A stretch of DNA of 16,711 bases, from assembly GCA_964651395.1 (NCBI GenBank), contig CAZYXZ010000073.1:1-16711 (forward strand). The letters run 5' to 3'. Made by a program: the position numbers and the translations under genes. Of the stretch, positions 5,897-13,198 are shown piece by piece. The number at the start of each line of letters is the position of its first letter. The stretch's first letter is position 1. The notes beneath the pieces were generated by a model. That model ran no database searches and was not told the origin of the DNA. It saw nothing but the letters and a program-made list of their open reading frames with translations. This DNA comes from CAZYXZ01 sp964651395 (GTDB lineage: Bacteria; Actinomycetota; Actinomycetes; BP-191).

Positions 5897-7014
5897 AGCA
5901 AGCCCATGCCGCGGGCCCAGCTGGTGGCGTAGCCGGGGTCTTCGGCGGCCTTCGCCTCCGGGGTGACTGTCAGGGGGGCGACGCACTCGATCATGACAGC
6001 GAGCTCCTCGGCCATTGTCTTGCCGGCCGCGCGCTCGGCGGCGCCGGGCTGGGGGCCGTGCGGCGCGCCCTGCGGGTGCAGCGAGAGCCAGCCCTGGCCA
6101 ATCCCCTGCCGCGAGAAGAAGTCACCGCGGCTGTAGAAGATGACCTCGTCGTTGTCGACGTTCGCGTGGAAGAACGGCACGCGCAGGCTCTCCGGGTCGG
6201 TCTCGAACGGCCGTGGCACGAAGGTCGCGATGTCGAACCGGCCGCAGCGGAACGTCGTGTGCACGCTCGGCGGCAGGTGGTAGCGGTGCGACGTCACCGG
6301 CCGGATGTCGTCGGTGTGCAGCCGCCACGGCGCCAGGTCGCCGGTCCAGCCGACTGCCGTGAACGGGTTGTGCGGGTAGCGGAACGTCGTCCACTCGCCG
6401 AGGCGCTTCACGCGCACCCGCCAGCGGCCGTCGGCGTCGGGGGCCCAGTCGGCCGGCGGGGCGGCGTACGGCTCCGGGGTGGCCAGCACCTGCGGGTCGA
6501 CGACGGCGTGGCGGCCGAGCAGCCCCCAGTCCGGGAGGGTGACGGCGGCGACCGACTCGATGACCAGCAGGAAGGTCGGCGCGGCAGGCACCCAGCGGTG
6601 GACGGTGCCCTTCGGCAGGACGAGGTAGTCCCCCGCGGCGTAGGTCAACGGCCCGAAGTCGGTCTGCAGCTCGCCGGTGCCCTCGTGGACGAACGCGATC
6701 TCGTCGGCGTCGGCGTTGCGGTAGCCGAACGGCATCGCGGCGCTACGCCGGGAGACGCTGACCAGCAGGTCCTCATTGCCGAGAACCTCGGTCCGCCAGC
6801 CTTCGGCGTCGGCGGCGTCCGGCGGCTCGAGCCGGTTGAGGTCGAACGCGGCCGGGCGCAGCGGGCCCTCCACGTCGACCCAGGCGGTGGCCGGGATGGT
6901 CCGGTAGAGGTGGCTGACCGGGCCGGAGAAGGCCCCGCGGCCGTGCTCCTCCTCGCTCAGGCCCTCGGGGATCCCCACGTGGGCCTGGCGGGCCACCCGG
7001 CCCTTGCGCTCCAT
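5893..7014 (-). CDS. hmgA: Homogentisate 1,2-dioxygenase (short form)
   Basis: Cupin-type non-heme iron enzyme that opens the ring of homogentisate to maleylacetoacetate in tyrosine/phenylalanine breakdown. It has 373 residues, shorter than the roughly 430-445 of human and Pseudomonas enzymes. The C-terminal half carries the iron site: H283 and E290 in FFHANVDNDEV, then the SLHPQGAPHGP block with H313 and H319. By alignment from memory with the human ligands H335/E341/H371, the ligands would be H283, E290 (one-residue insertion) and H319. The N-terminal half has a second cupin-like block (FVHEGTGELQ, 108-117, and LPKGTVHRW, 133-141). ATG 7014 is preferred because a TANNNT box lies 6 nt upstream; longer extension reads through the promoter. 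It converges on the FAH-family gene, its pathway partner. Confidence 0.88.
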   Translation of the reverse strand: MERKGRVARQAHVGIPEGLSEEEHGRGAFSGPVSHLYRTIPATAWVDVEGPLRPAAFDLNRLEPPDAADAEGWRTEVLGNEDLLVSVSRRSAAMPFGYRNADADEIAFVHEGTGELQTDFGPLTYAAGDYLVLPKGTVHRWVPAAPTFLLVIESVAAVTLPDWGLLGRHAVVDPQVLATPEPYAAPPADWAPDADGRWRVRVKRLGEWTTFRYPHNPFTAVGWTGDLAPWRLHTDDIRPVTSHRYHLPPSVHTTFRCGRFDIATFVPRPFETDPESLRVPFFHANVDNDEVIFYSRGDFFSRQGIGQGWLSLHPQGAPHGPQPGAAERAAGKTMAEELAVMIECVAPLTVTPEAKAAEDPGYATSWARGMGLL

Positions 7015-7020
7015 GCGGCG

Positions 7021-7026
7021 ATCGTA
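7021..7026 (-). promoter_or_regulatory. Putative -10 element for leaderless hmgA mRNA (TACGAT)
   Basis: TACGAT read on the minus strand ends 6 nt before ATG 7014, and no Shine-Dalgarno sequence lies between them. The box overlaps the left arm of an inverted repeat (7023-7056), so a repressor binding there could block the promoter. Confidence 0.45.
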
Positions 7027-7056
7027 CGGCCGGAGGGCCCGGTTTCGGCCCGTACG
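7023..7056. repeat. Inverted repeat over the hmgA promoter (possible operator)
   Basis: CGTACGG at 7023-7029 is repeated inverted as CCGTACG at 7050-7056, with CGTACG itself palindromic in both arms. An inner competing pair, GGGCC 7035-7039 and GGCCC 7047-7051, also exists. The left arm overlaps the proposed -10 of hmgA and the right arm reaches its -35 region, which is operator-like. Chance occurrence is possible in such GC-rich DNA. The rest of the intergenic stretch up to 7141 holds only a small GGGATGATCCC palindrome (7088-7098). Confidence 0.4.
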
Positions 7057-7141
7057 GCGCGGTGGCTGGGAATCGGGGCTCAAGCACGGGATGATCCCAT
7101 CCGAACCAATGGGTAACCGCTGTCACACGGGAGCCGCTGTC

Positions 7142-7996
7142 GTGAAGCCCGTCTCGCTCGCCGGCATCGCCCTGCTCGCCGTGCTCGCTCCCGCTTGCGG
7201 GGACTCCGGCCGGGTCAAGGTCGCCCCGCTCCCCGTCATCCCTCCGCCGACCCGCGCGGCGTACGCCGCCCTGGCGACGGAGACCTGCCGCACCTCCACC
7301 ACGCTGGCCGTCCAGACCCAGGACCCGCCCCCGGACAACGTCTTCGACTCCGCGGCCGTCATGGCACAGGTGGACGGCACGGCCAAGGGCTACGTGGCTT
7401 TCCTGAACCTCCAGAAGCCCCCGCCGGCCGACAGCGCGGCTGTCGCGGACTACCTGGCGAAGATCGAGGCCTCGTACAAGGCGGCCCTCGACACCATCAC
7501 GCACTACCAGCAGAAGGAGACGCAGCAGGCGCTCGCGGACACCGCCGTCTGGGTCGTCCGCCTGCGCGCGGCGAACGCCGCGGGTGCCGCACTGGGCTTC
7601 CAGTGCGGGCTGCCGAGCACCATCCTCTCGGAGTCGCTGTCCGCGACGGACGCCGAGGCCCAGTCTCGGCTCAACGCCGTCGGCGGTGCTCAGGCGACCT
7701 TCTTCCGCGCGCACAACCGCTACACGCCCTACCTCGCCGCCGAGCTCTACTACGGCCGGGCAGTGCCGATCTCCGTCGCGGTGATGCTGCCGGACCCGGC
7801 GCCGGCTGTGCCCGCGTCGACCGCTACTCCGGCCAGCACGTCCCCCTCCAACCAGCTGTTCCGCGTCATGAAGACGCTGTGCCTGCGGGCAGCGGCGTCC
7901 ACCGGCCGCATCTGGTACGTGACGGGCAACGAAGGCGGTCTGATGAGCGCCCCGTCGGTCAACCCCTGCGAAGCGCCGGTCTTCACCCCCAAGTAG
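7142..7996 (+). CDS. Exported, possibly lipid-anchored protein of unknown function
   Basis: I do not recognise this 284-residue protein. It starts at GTG 7142, 8 nt after CGGGAG. The N-terminus is a typical export signal: K2, a hydrophobic core (5-16) and LAPAC (15-19) that resembles but does not match a lipobox well, because Pro is at -2. Cleavage at A18/C19 would give a lipoprotein. Four more cysteines (49, 155, 247, 276) could form two disulfides outside the membrane. The middle (about 100-150) is Ala-rich and helical. From about 165, the pattern DAEAQSRLNAVGGAQ...RAHNRYT is reminiscent of type IV pilin globular domains, and 219-236 is a Pro/Ala/Ser/Thr linker. No pilin-type N-terminal helix is present. 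There is no operon partner; the next gene has its own promoter-like box. Confidence 0.75.
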   Translation: MKPVSLAGIALLAVLAPACGDSGRVKVAPLPVIPPPTRAAYAALATETCRTSTTLAVQTQDPPPDNVFDSAAVMAQVDGTAKGYVAFLNLQKPPPADSAAVADYLAKIEASYKAALDTITHYQQKETQQALADTAVWVVRLRAANAAGAALGFQCGLPSTILSESLSATDAEAQSRLNAVGGAQATFFRAHNRYTPYLAAELYYGRAVPISVAVMLPDPAPAVPASTATPASTSPSNQLFRVMKTLCLRAAASTGRIWYVTGNEGGLMSAPSVNPCEAPVFTPK

Positions 7997-8031
7997 CCGC
8001 GCTCCTCCCGAAGTTCGTCACACCCGGCCGT

Positions 8032-8037
8032 TACTGT
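8032..8037 (+). promoter_or_regulatory. Putative -10 element for leaderless RecB-like mRNA (TACTGT)
   Basis: TACTGT (TANNNT pattern) ends 6 nt before ATG 8044, with no ribosome-binding site in between. This is the same arrangement as for the ferredoxin and hmgA genes. Confidence 0.45.
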
Positions 8038-8043
8038 CGGACC

Positions 8044-8922
8044 ATGACCACGTTGAGCGCCGAGCCGATGCTCGGCTCGCTGAGCCCGTCGCGTGGCTCC
8101 GACTTCAAGAGCTGCCCGCTCAAGTACCGGTTCCGCGTCGTCGACCGGCTGGTCGAGCCGCCGAGCCCGGCCGCGACGCGCGGGACCGTGGTGCATGCCG
8201 TGCTGGAGCGCCTGTTCGACCTGCCGGCGGCCCACCGCACCCTCGAGCGCGCCCATGCGTTGGTCCTGCCGCAGTGGGAGGCGCTGCTCGCCGCGGAGCC
8301 GGAGGTGGCCGCCCTCTTCGCCGACGACACCGACGGCACGGCGCTGGCCGCGTGGCTCGAGTCCGCGCGCGACCTCGTGACGACGTACTTCTCGGTCGAG
8401 GACCCGACGACGTTCGAGCCAGCGGAACGCGAGCTCAAGGTCGAGCACGCGCTCGACGGCGTCGGCCTGCTGCTGCGCGGGATCATCGACCGGCTCGACG
8501 CCGAGGACGACGGCGGGCTCGTGGTCAGCGACTACAAGACCGGCCGCTCACCAGGCGCCGGATTCGAGGAGTCCGCGTTCTTCGGCCTGAAGTTCTACGC
8601 GCTGCTGCTCTGGCGCACGCGCGGCGTGATCCCGCGCGAGCTTCGCCTCCTCTACCTCGCCGACGGCGTCGTCCTGCGCTACCAGCCCGACGAGGGTCAG
8701 CTCCGCGGCTTCGAGCGCACGACCGTGGCGCTGTGGACCGCGATCAAGACGGCCACCGAGCGTGGCGACTGGCGCGCTCGCCGGTCCCGCCTCTGCGACT
8801 GGTGCTCGTTCCAGGCGCTCTGCCCGGAGTACGGCGGCACCCCGCCCCCGCTGCCCGACGAGCCCATGACCCTCCTGCTGCGCGCCCCGGAACCGCTCGC
8901 CGTCTGCGAGCCCGAGGGCTGA
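8044..8922 (+). CDS. RecB/Cas4-type PD-(D/E)XK nuclease with predicted Fe-S cluster
   Basis: Stand-alone 292-residue RecB-family exonuclease-like protein. Nuclease motifs: RGTVVHAVLE (46-55) with H51, GIIDRLD (146-152) with D149, VVSDYKTG (160-167) with D163 and K165, and the helix FGLKFYALLLW (180-190) in the QxxxY position. A cysteine at the N-terminus (C24 in KSCPLKYRF) and three at the C-terminus (C251, C254, C260) have the split 1+3 arrangement that holds a [4Fe-4S] cluster in AddB and Cas4. No helicase domain, CRISPR array or other cas gene is nearby, so Cas4 function is unlikely. Mycobacteria have a similar protein next to trmI, which suggests an old neighbourhood. The ATG start is supported by a leaderless-type -10. 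The cellular role (DNA end processing) is inferred from family only. Confidence 0.9.
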   Translation: MTTLSAEPMLGSLSPSRGSDFKSCPLKYRFRVVDRLVEPPSPAATRGTVVHAVLERLFDLPAAHRTLERAHALVLPQWEALLAAEPEVAALFADDTDGTALAAWLESARDLVTTYFSVEDPTTFEPAERELKVEHALDGVGLLLRGIIDRLDAEDDGGLVVSDYKTGRSPGAGFEESAFFGLKFYALLLWRTRGVIPRELRLLYLADGVVLRYQPDEGQLRGFERTTVALWTAIKTATERGDWRARRSRLCDWCSFQALCPEYGGTPPPLPDEPMTLLLRAPEPLAVCEPEG

Positions 8923-8960
8923 GTTCGGAAATTCGCCGCGCTGCGTTCATCTCCGCCCCA

Positions 8961-8966
8961 TAGGGT
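8961..8966 (+). promoter_or_regulatory. Putative -10 element for the MacB-like ABC operon (TAGGGT)
   Basis: TAGGGT lies 35 nt before ATG 9002. Transcription would start near 8973, giving a leader of about 29 nt that includes GAGGAG (8991-8996), the ribosome-binding site 5 nt before the start. No clear -35 is visible. Confidence 0.4.
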
Positions 8967-9001
8967 CGGACGAGCCCGAGTTCACGATGCGAGGAGCCGC
9001 G

Positions 9002-9724
9002 ATGCCCGCCGCGCAGGCGATCCAGCTGGTCAAGGTCTACGGCGAGGGCGACACCGCCGTCACGGCGCTGCGCGACCTCAGCGTCGACTTCGCGGAGGGC
9101 GCCTTTACCGCGATCATGGGGCCGTCCGGCTCGGGCAAGTCGACGCTCATGCACTGCCTCGCCGGGCTCGACTCGGTCACGTCGGGGCGGGTGCTGATCG
9201 GCGACGTCGACCTCACGATCCTCAACGACAAGAAGCTCACCGAGCTGCGCCGCGACAAGGTCGGCTTCATCTTCCAGGCGTTCAACCTGGTGCCGACGCT
9301 CTCCGCCGAGGAGAACATCACGCTGCCGCTGGACATTGCCGGCCGTGACGTCGACAAGGCCTGGTTCGACCACGTGGTGGCGGCGGTGGGCCTCGGCCCC
9401 CGGCTCAAGCACCGGCCCAACGAGCTCTCCGGCGGCCAGCAGCAGCGCGTCGCCGCGGCACGAGCGCTCATGCAGCGCCCGGCGATCATCTTCGCCGACG
9501 AGCCGACCGGGAACCTCGACTCGAAGTCCGGGGCCGAGGTGCTGGAGTTCATGGCCGGCTCGGTCCGCGACCTCGGCCAGACCATCGTGATGGTCACGCA
9601 TGACGCCAACTCCGCGTCGTACGCCGACCGGGTCGTCTTCCTCGGCGACGGCGCGATCGTCGACGAGATGGCCAAGCCCACGGGGCAGAAGGTGCTGGAC
9701 CGGCTGAAGAAGCTCGGGGCCTAG
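9002..9724 (+). CDS. ABC transporter ATP-binding protein, MacB/LolD type
   Basis: A 240-residue cytoplasmic ATPase that powers the membrane protein encoded immediately downstream. All ABC motifs are intact: Walker A GPSGSGKST (40-48), Q-loop Q92, signature LSGGQ (142-146), Walker B IIFADEP (162-168) followed by TGNLDS, and switch H200. The GxPTGNLD-type Walker B region and the short length are typical of the MacB/LolD/FtsE group, which drives mechanotransmission or extrusion rather than import. ATG 9002 is chosen over the in-frame ATG at 8987 because GAGGAG sits 5 nt upstream. Only 3 nt separate its stop from the permease start, so the two form an operon. Substrate cannot be told from sequence. 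Confidence 0.95.
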   Translation: MPAAQAIQLVKVYGEGDTAVTALRDLSVDFAEGAFTAIMGPSGSGKSTLMHCLAGLDSVTSGRVLIGDVDLTILNDKKLTELRRDKVGFIFQAFNLVPTLSAEENITLPLDIAGRDVDKAWFDHVVAAVGLGPRLKHRPNELSGGQQQRVAAARALMQRPAIIFADEPTGNLDSKSGAEVLEFMAGSVRDLGQTIVMVTHDANSASYADRVVFLGDGAIVDEMAKPTGQKVLDRLKKLGA

Positions 9725-9727
9725 CCC

Positions 9728-12271
9728 GTGTTCAACGCGACGATCAAGGGGCTGCTCGCCCACAAGCTGCGGCTGGCACTGACGGCGCTGTCCATCGTGC
9801 TCGGCGTGGCGTTCGTGTCCGGCACCTACATCCTCAGCGACACGATCACCCGGACCTTCGACGACCTGTTCGCCGAGATCACGAAGGGCGTCGACCTGCA
9901 GGTCCGTACGGCGACCGGTCTCAAGAACACCGACACCGGTTCGGGCGAGGAGCGCGACCCGGTGCCGGCCTCGCTGCTGTCCACGGTGCGAGGCATCCCC
10001 GGCGTCGCGAAGGCCGGCGGCGACGTGGCCGGCTACGCGCAGATCGTCGACAAGAAGGGCAAGGCGGTGACCACGGGCGGAGCGCCGACGATCGGCGTCG
10101 TCTGGACGACCGACCTCGACGAGAGCCCGTTGTCGGTGAAGGAAGGCCGGCCGCCGGCCAGGCCCGACGAGATGGGCATGGACGCGACCACGGCCGACAA
10201 GCACGACTTCCAGGTCGGTGACCGCGTGAAGGTGCTGCACGTCGGCTCGCCGCGCGAGTACACGCTGGTCGGGATCATGCGGTTCGGCAGCCAGAGCGGG
10301 CTGGCCGGCGCGACCCTGTCGGTCTTCGACCTCGCGACCGGGCAGCAGGTGTTCGACAAGGCCGGCAAGTTCGACGCGATCAACGTGCAGCTCGCCGACG
10401 GCGCGGACGCGGCCGAGGTGGAGCGTCAGCTCGAGGCGGCGCTGCCCGAGCCGGTCGAGGTGCTCACCGGCCAGGAGGTCGCCGACGAGGACGCGGCCAG
10501 CACGGCGGAGTTCATCGGCATCTTCAGCACGGTCCTGCTCGTCTTCGCCGGTGTCGCGCTCTTCGTCGGCGGCTTCATCATCGTCAACACGTTCAACATC
10601 CTCGTCGCGCAGCGCAGCCGCGAGCTCGCGCTGCTACGCGCCATGGGCGCCCACCGACGGCAGGTGATCTGGTCCGTCGTGACCGAGGCGGCGGTCGTCG
10701 GCCTGGTCGCCTCGGTGATCGGCATCGGGCTGGGCTTCCTCGTCGCGGTCGGCATCCAGGCGCTGTTCCGTGCCGCGGGCCTCGACCTCCCGGCCACGGG
10801 CACGGTCTTCCTGCCGCGGACGGCGATCGCCGGCTTCGTCGTCGGTGTCGGCGTCACGGTCGTGGCCGCGCTCACCCCCGCGCGCCGCGCGGCCAAGGTG
10901 CCGCCGGTCGCGGCGATGCGCGAGGAGATCTGGACCGCTCCCCCGGCCAGCCTCCGCCGCCGCAGCATCGTCGGCGGGCTGCTGACCGGCGGCGGGCTGC
11001 TCGCCCTGGGTGTCGGGCTGTTCGGCTCCACGGACGGCGCCCTGCAGATCGTCGGGCTCGGCGCCGCGCTGCTGTTCCTCGGCATCACGACGCTCAGCCC
11101 GTTGCTCGCCGCCCCGGTCGCCGGCTTCCTCGGCCGCCCCTTCGCGCGTTTCCGTGGGACACCCGGCCGGCTCGGCCGGGAGAACGCGATGCGCAACCCC
11201 CGGCGTACGTCGGCCACGGCGGCTGCGCTCATGGTGGGCCTCGCCCTCGTCGGCGCGGTGAGCGTGCTGGCTCAGTCGACCAAGGCGTCGGCCGGCGACG
11301 TCATCGACAAGTCCCTCGGCGCCGACTACGTCATCGCGTCGAACTTCTTCCTGGGGCACAGCCCGGCGCTGGCCAAGACGCTACGGGACGACCCTGCGGT
11401 CGGTGTCGTGGCGGAGGCGCGCAGCGGGCCGTTCAAGGCCGGCGGCGACAACACCTTCCTGTCCGGTATGGACCCGGCGACGCTGCCGCAGACCATGAAG
11501 GTCACCGTCGTGCAGGGCAGCCTCGACGCGATCGCCTCCGGCGCGATCCTCGTGGAGGAGGACGAGGCCAAGAAGCAGGGCTACACGATGGGCGGACCGG
11601 TCGACGTGGAGTTCGGCCGCACCGGCAAGAAGCAGCTCACCCTCGGCGGGATCTACGAGCGTAACGACCTGCTGGGCACGTACCTCGTGTCCATCCCGAC
11701 CTTCGACGCCAACTTCACGCAGCGGCTCAACGTCGTGACGCTGGTCAACCGTGCCGCCGGCGCAGATGCGAGCGCGACGCGCGCGGCCATCGACCGCGCG
11801 CTGCTCGACTACCCGAACCTCACCGCGCGCGACCAGACCGAGCTGAAGGCCGAGCAGCGCAAGCAGATCAACCAGGTCCTGGCGATCGTCTTCGGCCTGC
11901 TCCTGCTGGCGATCCTGATCGCGTTCTTCGGCATCGTGAACACGCTCGCCCTGTCGGTCTATGAGCGCACCCGCGAGCTGGGACTGCTGCGCGCGGTCGG
12001 CATGTCCCGCAAGCAGGTGCGGCAGATGATCCGCTACGAGGCCGTCCTGATCGCATTGCTCGGCGCCGTGCTCGGGCTCGCGGTCGGGATCGGGCTGGGC
12101 ACCGCGCTGGTGACGGCGCTGAAGGACGACGGCATCACCAAGCTCGCCGTCCCGGTCGGCCTGCTGCTCTTCTTCATCGTGCTCGCCGCGCTGGCCGGCG
12201 TCGTTGCCGCGCTGCTCCCGGCACGCAGGGCAGCCCGGATGAACGTGCTCGCCGCGATCTCGCACAGCTAG
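9728..12271 (+). CDS. ABC transporter permease with two FtsX domains (MacB-like)
   Basis: An 847-residue membrane protein, partner of the upstream ATPase. The first TM helix is at about 14-36, followed by an extracytoplasmic MacB periplasmic core-like domain to about 258. A first FtsX block follows (about 262-385) with RELALLRAMG (298-307). More hydrophobic helices around 415-470 and 490-515, a second outer domain (about 520-710), and a second FtsX block (about 716-847) with RELGLLRAVG (749-758) complete it. Each FtsX block ends in a (L/T)PARRAA motif. This duplicated form is common in actinobacteria and lets a single polypeptide form both halves of the transporter. The GTG start is 3 nt after the ATPase stop, with only a weak GGGG upstream, suggesting coupling. 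Likely an exporter or a lipid/lipoprotein or antibiotic-resistance type system; substrate unknown. Confidence 0.93.
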   Translation: MFNATIKGLLAHKLRLALTALSIVLGVAFVSGTYILSDTITRTFDDLFAEITKGVDLQVRTATGLKNTDTGSGEERDPVPASLLSTVRGIPGVAKAGGDVAGYAQIVDKKGKAVTTGGAPTIGVVWTTDLDESPLSVKEGRPPARPDEMGMDATTADKHDFQVGDRVKVLHVGSPREYTLVGIMRFGSQSGLAGATLSVFDLATGQQVFDKAGKFDAINVQLADGADAAEVERQLEAALPEPVEVLTGQEVADEDAASTAEFIGIFSTVLLVFAGVALFVGGFIIVNTFNILVAQRSRELALLRAMGAHRRQVIWSVVTEAAVVGLVASVIGIGLGFLVAVGIQALFRAAGLDLPATGTVFLPRTAIAGFVVGVGVTVVAALTPARRAAKVPPVAAMREEIWTAPPASLRRRSIVGGLLTGGGLLALGVGLFGSTDGALQIVGLGAALLFLGITTLSPLLAAPVAGFLGRPFARFRGTPGRLGRENAMRNPRRTSATAAALMVGLALVGAVSVLAQSTKASAGDVIDKSLGADYVIASNFFLGHSPALAKTLRDDPAVGVVAEARSGPFKAGGDNTFLSGMDPATLPQTMKVTVVQGSLDAIASGAILVEEDEAKKQGYTMGGPVDVEFGRTGKKQLTLGGIYERNDLLGTYLVSIPTFDANFTQRLNVVTLVNRAAGADASATRAAIDRALLDYPNLTARDQTELKAEQRKQINQVLAIVFGLLLLAILIAFFGIVNTLALSVYERTRELGLLRAVGMSRKQVRQMIRYEAVLIALLGAVLGLAVGIGLGTALVTALKDDGITKLAVPVGLLLFFIVLAALAGVVAALLPARRAARMNVLAAISHS

Positions 12272-12283
12272 CTCGCCCGGTTC

Positions 12284-12289
12284 TACACT
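12284..12289 (+). promoter_or_regulatory. Putative -10 element of the aldolase-family gene (TACACT)
   Basis: TACACT is a good TANNNT box 49 nt before ATG 12339. Transcription would start near 12296, leaving a leader of about 43 nt with GGAG at 12329-12332 as ribosome-binding site. No convincing -35 is visible. Confidence 0.4.
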
Positions 12290-12338
12290 TGGGCGTTGCG
12301 TCACCTGGCGAACAGTCGCCGTACCCGTGGAGAGTGCC

Positions 12339-13121
12339 ATGCCCGCTGCCCCGTCGGCCAAGACCGGCTTGAAGTACCGCCTCATGCCGACCTTCTCGTC
12401 GGTCGAGGAGGAGCGCCTGCACCGCAAGCAGCGCCTCGCCGCGGGCTTCCGGCTCTTCTCCCGCTTCGGCTTCGACGAGGGCATCGCCGGCCACATCACC
12501 GCGCGCGACCCCGAGTGGACCGACCACTTCTGGGTCAACCCGTTCGGCATGCACTTCGGCCACATCCGCCAGTCCGACCTGCTGCTGGTCAACCACGCGG
12601 GCGAGGTCGTCGAGGGCGAGTACCCGGTCAACACCGCGGCGTTCGTCATCCACGGCGCGGTGCACCAGGCACGCCCCGACGTCGTCGCCGCAGCGCACTC
12701 GCACTCGGTCTTCGGCAAGAGCTGGTCGTCGCTGGCCAAGCCGCTCGGCCCGCTGACCCAGGACGCCTGCGCGTTCTACGAGGACCACGCGGTCTTCGAC
12801 GACTACACGGGCGTCGTACTCGACCAGGAGGAGGGCAAGCGGATCGCGCACGCCCTCGCCGGCAACAAGGCCGCGATCCTGCGCAACCACGGGCTGCTGA
12901 CCGTCGGCCAGACCGTCGACTCCGCCGTCTGGTGGTTCATCACGATGGAGCGCACCTGCCAGGCGCAGCTGCTCGCCGAGGCGGCCGGCACGCCCGTCCA
13001 CATCGACGCCGAGCAGGCATCGATCACGGCCAAGCAGGTCGGCTCCGAGCTGGCCGGCTGGATCTCCTTCCAGCCCCTCTACGACCGCATCGTCCGCGAA
13101 CAGCCCGACCTGCTGGACTAG
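12339..13121 (+). CDS. Class II aldolase/adducin family protein
   Basis: A 260-residue cytoplasmic protein of the zinc-dependent class II aldolase/adducin fold. The zinc ligands are present: H120 and H122 in AAAHSHS and H184 in LRNHGLLT. The fold landmarks GIAGHITAR (48-56) and RPDVVAAAH (112-120) are also clear. Aligned from memory with fuculose-1-phosphate aldolase (E73, H92, H94, H155), the position of catalytic Glu73 is A101 within NTAAFVIH. Sugar-phosphate aldolase chemistry is therefore doubtful, as in other adducin-like members. ATG 12339 has GGAG 6 nt upstream; an in-frame GTG at 12327 is less likely. It follows the ABC permease by 67 nt but has its own promoter-like box. Reaction unknown. 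Confidence 0.9.
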   Translation: MPAAPSAKTGLKYRLMPTFSSVEEERLHRKQRLAAGFRLFSRFGFDEGIAGHITARDPEWTDHFWVNPFGMHFGHIRQSDLLLVNHAGEVVEGEYPVNTAAFVIHGAVHQARPDVVAAAHSHSVFGKSWSSLAKPLGPLTQDACAFYEDHAVFDDYTGVVLDQEEGKRIAHALAGNKAAILRNHGLLTVGQTVDSAVWWFITMERTCQAQLLAEAAGTPVHIDAEQASITAKQVGSELAGWISFQPLYDRIVREQPDLLD

Positions 13122-13129
13122 CGCCGACC

Positions 13130-13168
13130 GTGGAGGATTTTGGCCGGTATAGGGCCAGAACTCTCCAC
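13130..13168. terminator. Imperfect inverted repeat between convergent genes (possible terminator)
   Basis: Arms at 13130-13145 and 13153-13168 pair over 16 positions with one A-C mismatch and two G-T wobbles, closing a 7-nt loop (GGTATAG). It lies between the aldolase-family stop and the stop of the Opp ATPase, so it could end transcription from both sides. No T-run follows on either strand, so it would be an actinobacterial-style stem without a U-tract. A third copy of GTGGAG follows at 13170-13175. Confidence 0.5.
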
Positions 13169-13198
13169 TGTGGAGGGACAGGGCCGGGCGGTTAGCTG

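Noticed and set aside
7195..8922. Apparent fusion of an upstream segment with the RecB-like nuclease (575 residues)
   Set aside because: The upstream part is an out-of-frame shadow of the exported protein; a leaderless-type -10 directly precedes ATG 8044.
8044..8922. Cas4 of a CRISPR system
   Set aside because: No repeats, spacers or other cas genes occur anywhere in the window; the similarity is the general RecB/AddB nuclease fold.
8744..10240. 498-residue minus-strand open frame across the RecB-like and ABC genes
   Set aside because: It has no recognisable domain, is rich in Arg/Gly/Val/Leu repeats typical of shadows, and spans three well-supported plus-strand genes.
9002..12271. FtsE/FtsX cell-division pair
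   Set aside because: FtsX is about 300 residues with four helices; this permease is 847 residues with two FtsX blocks and large outer domains, which is the MacB-like duplicated form.
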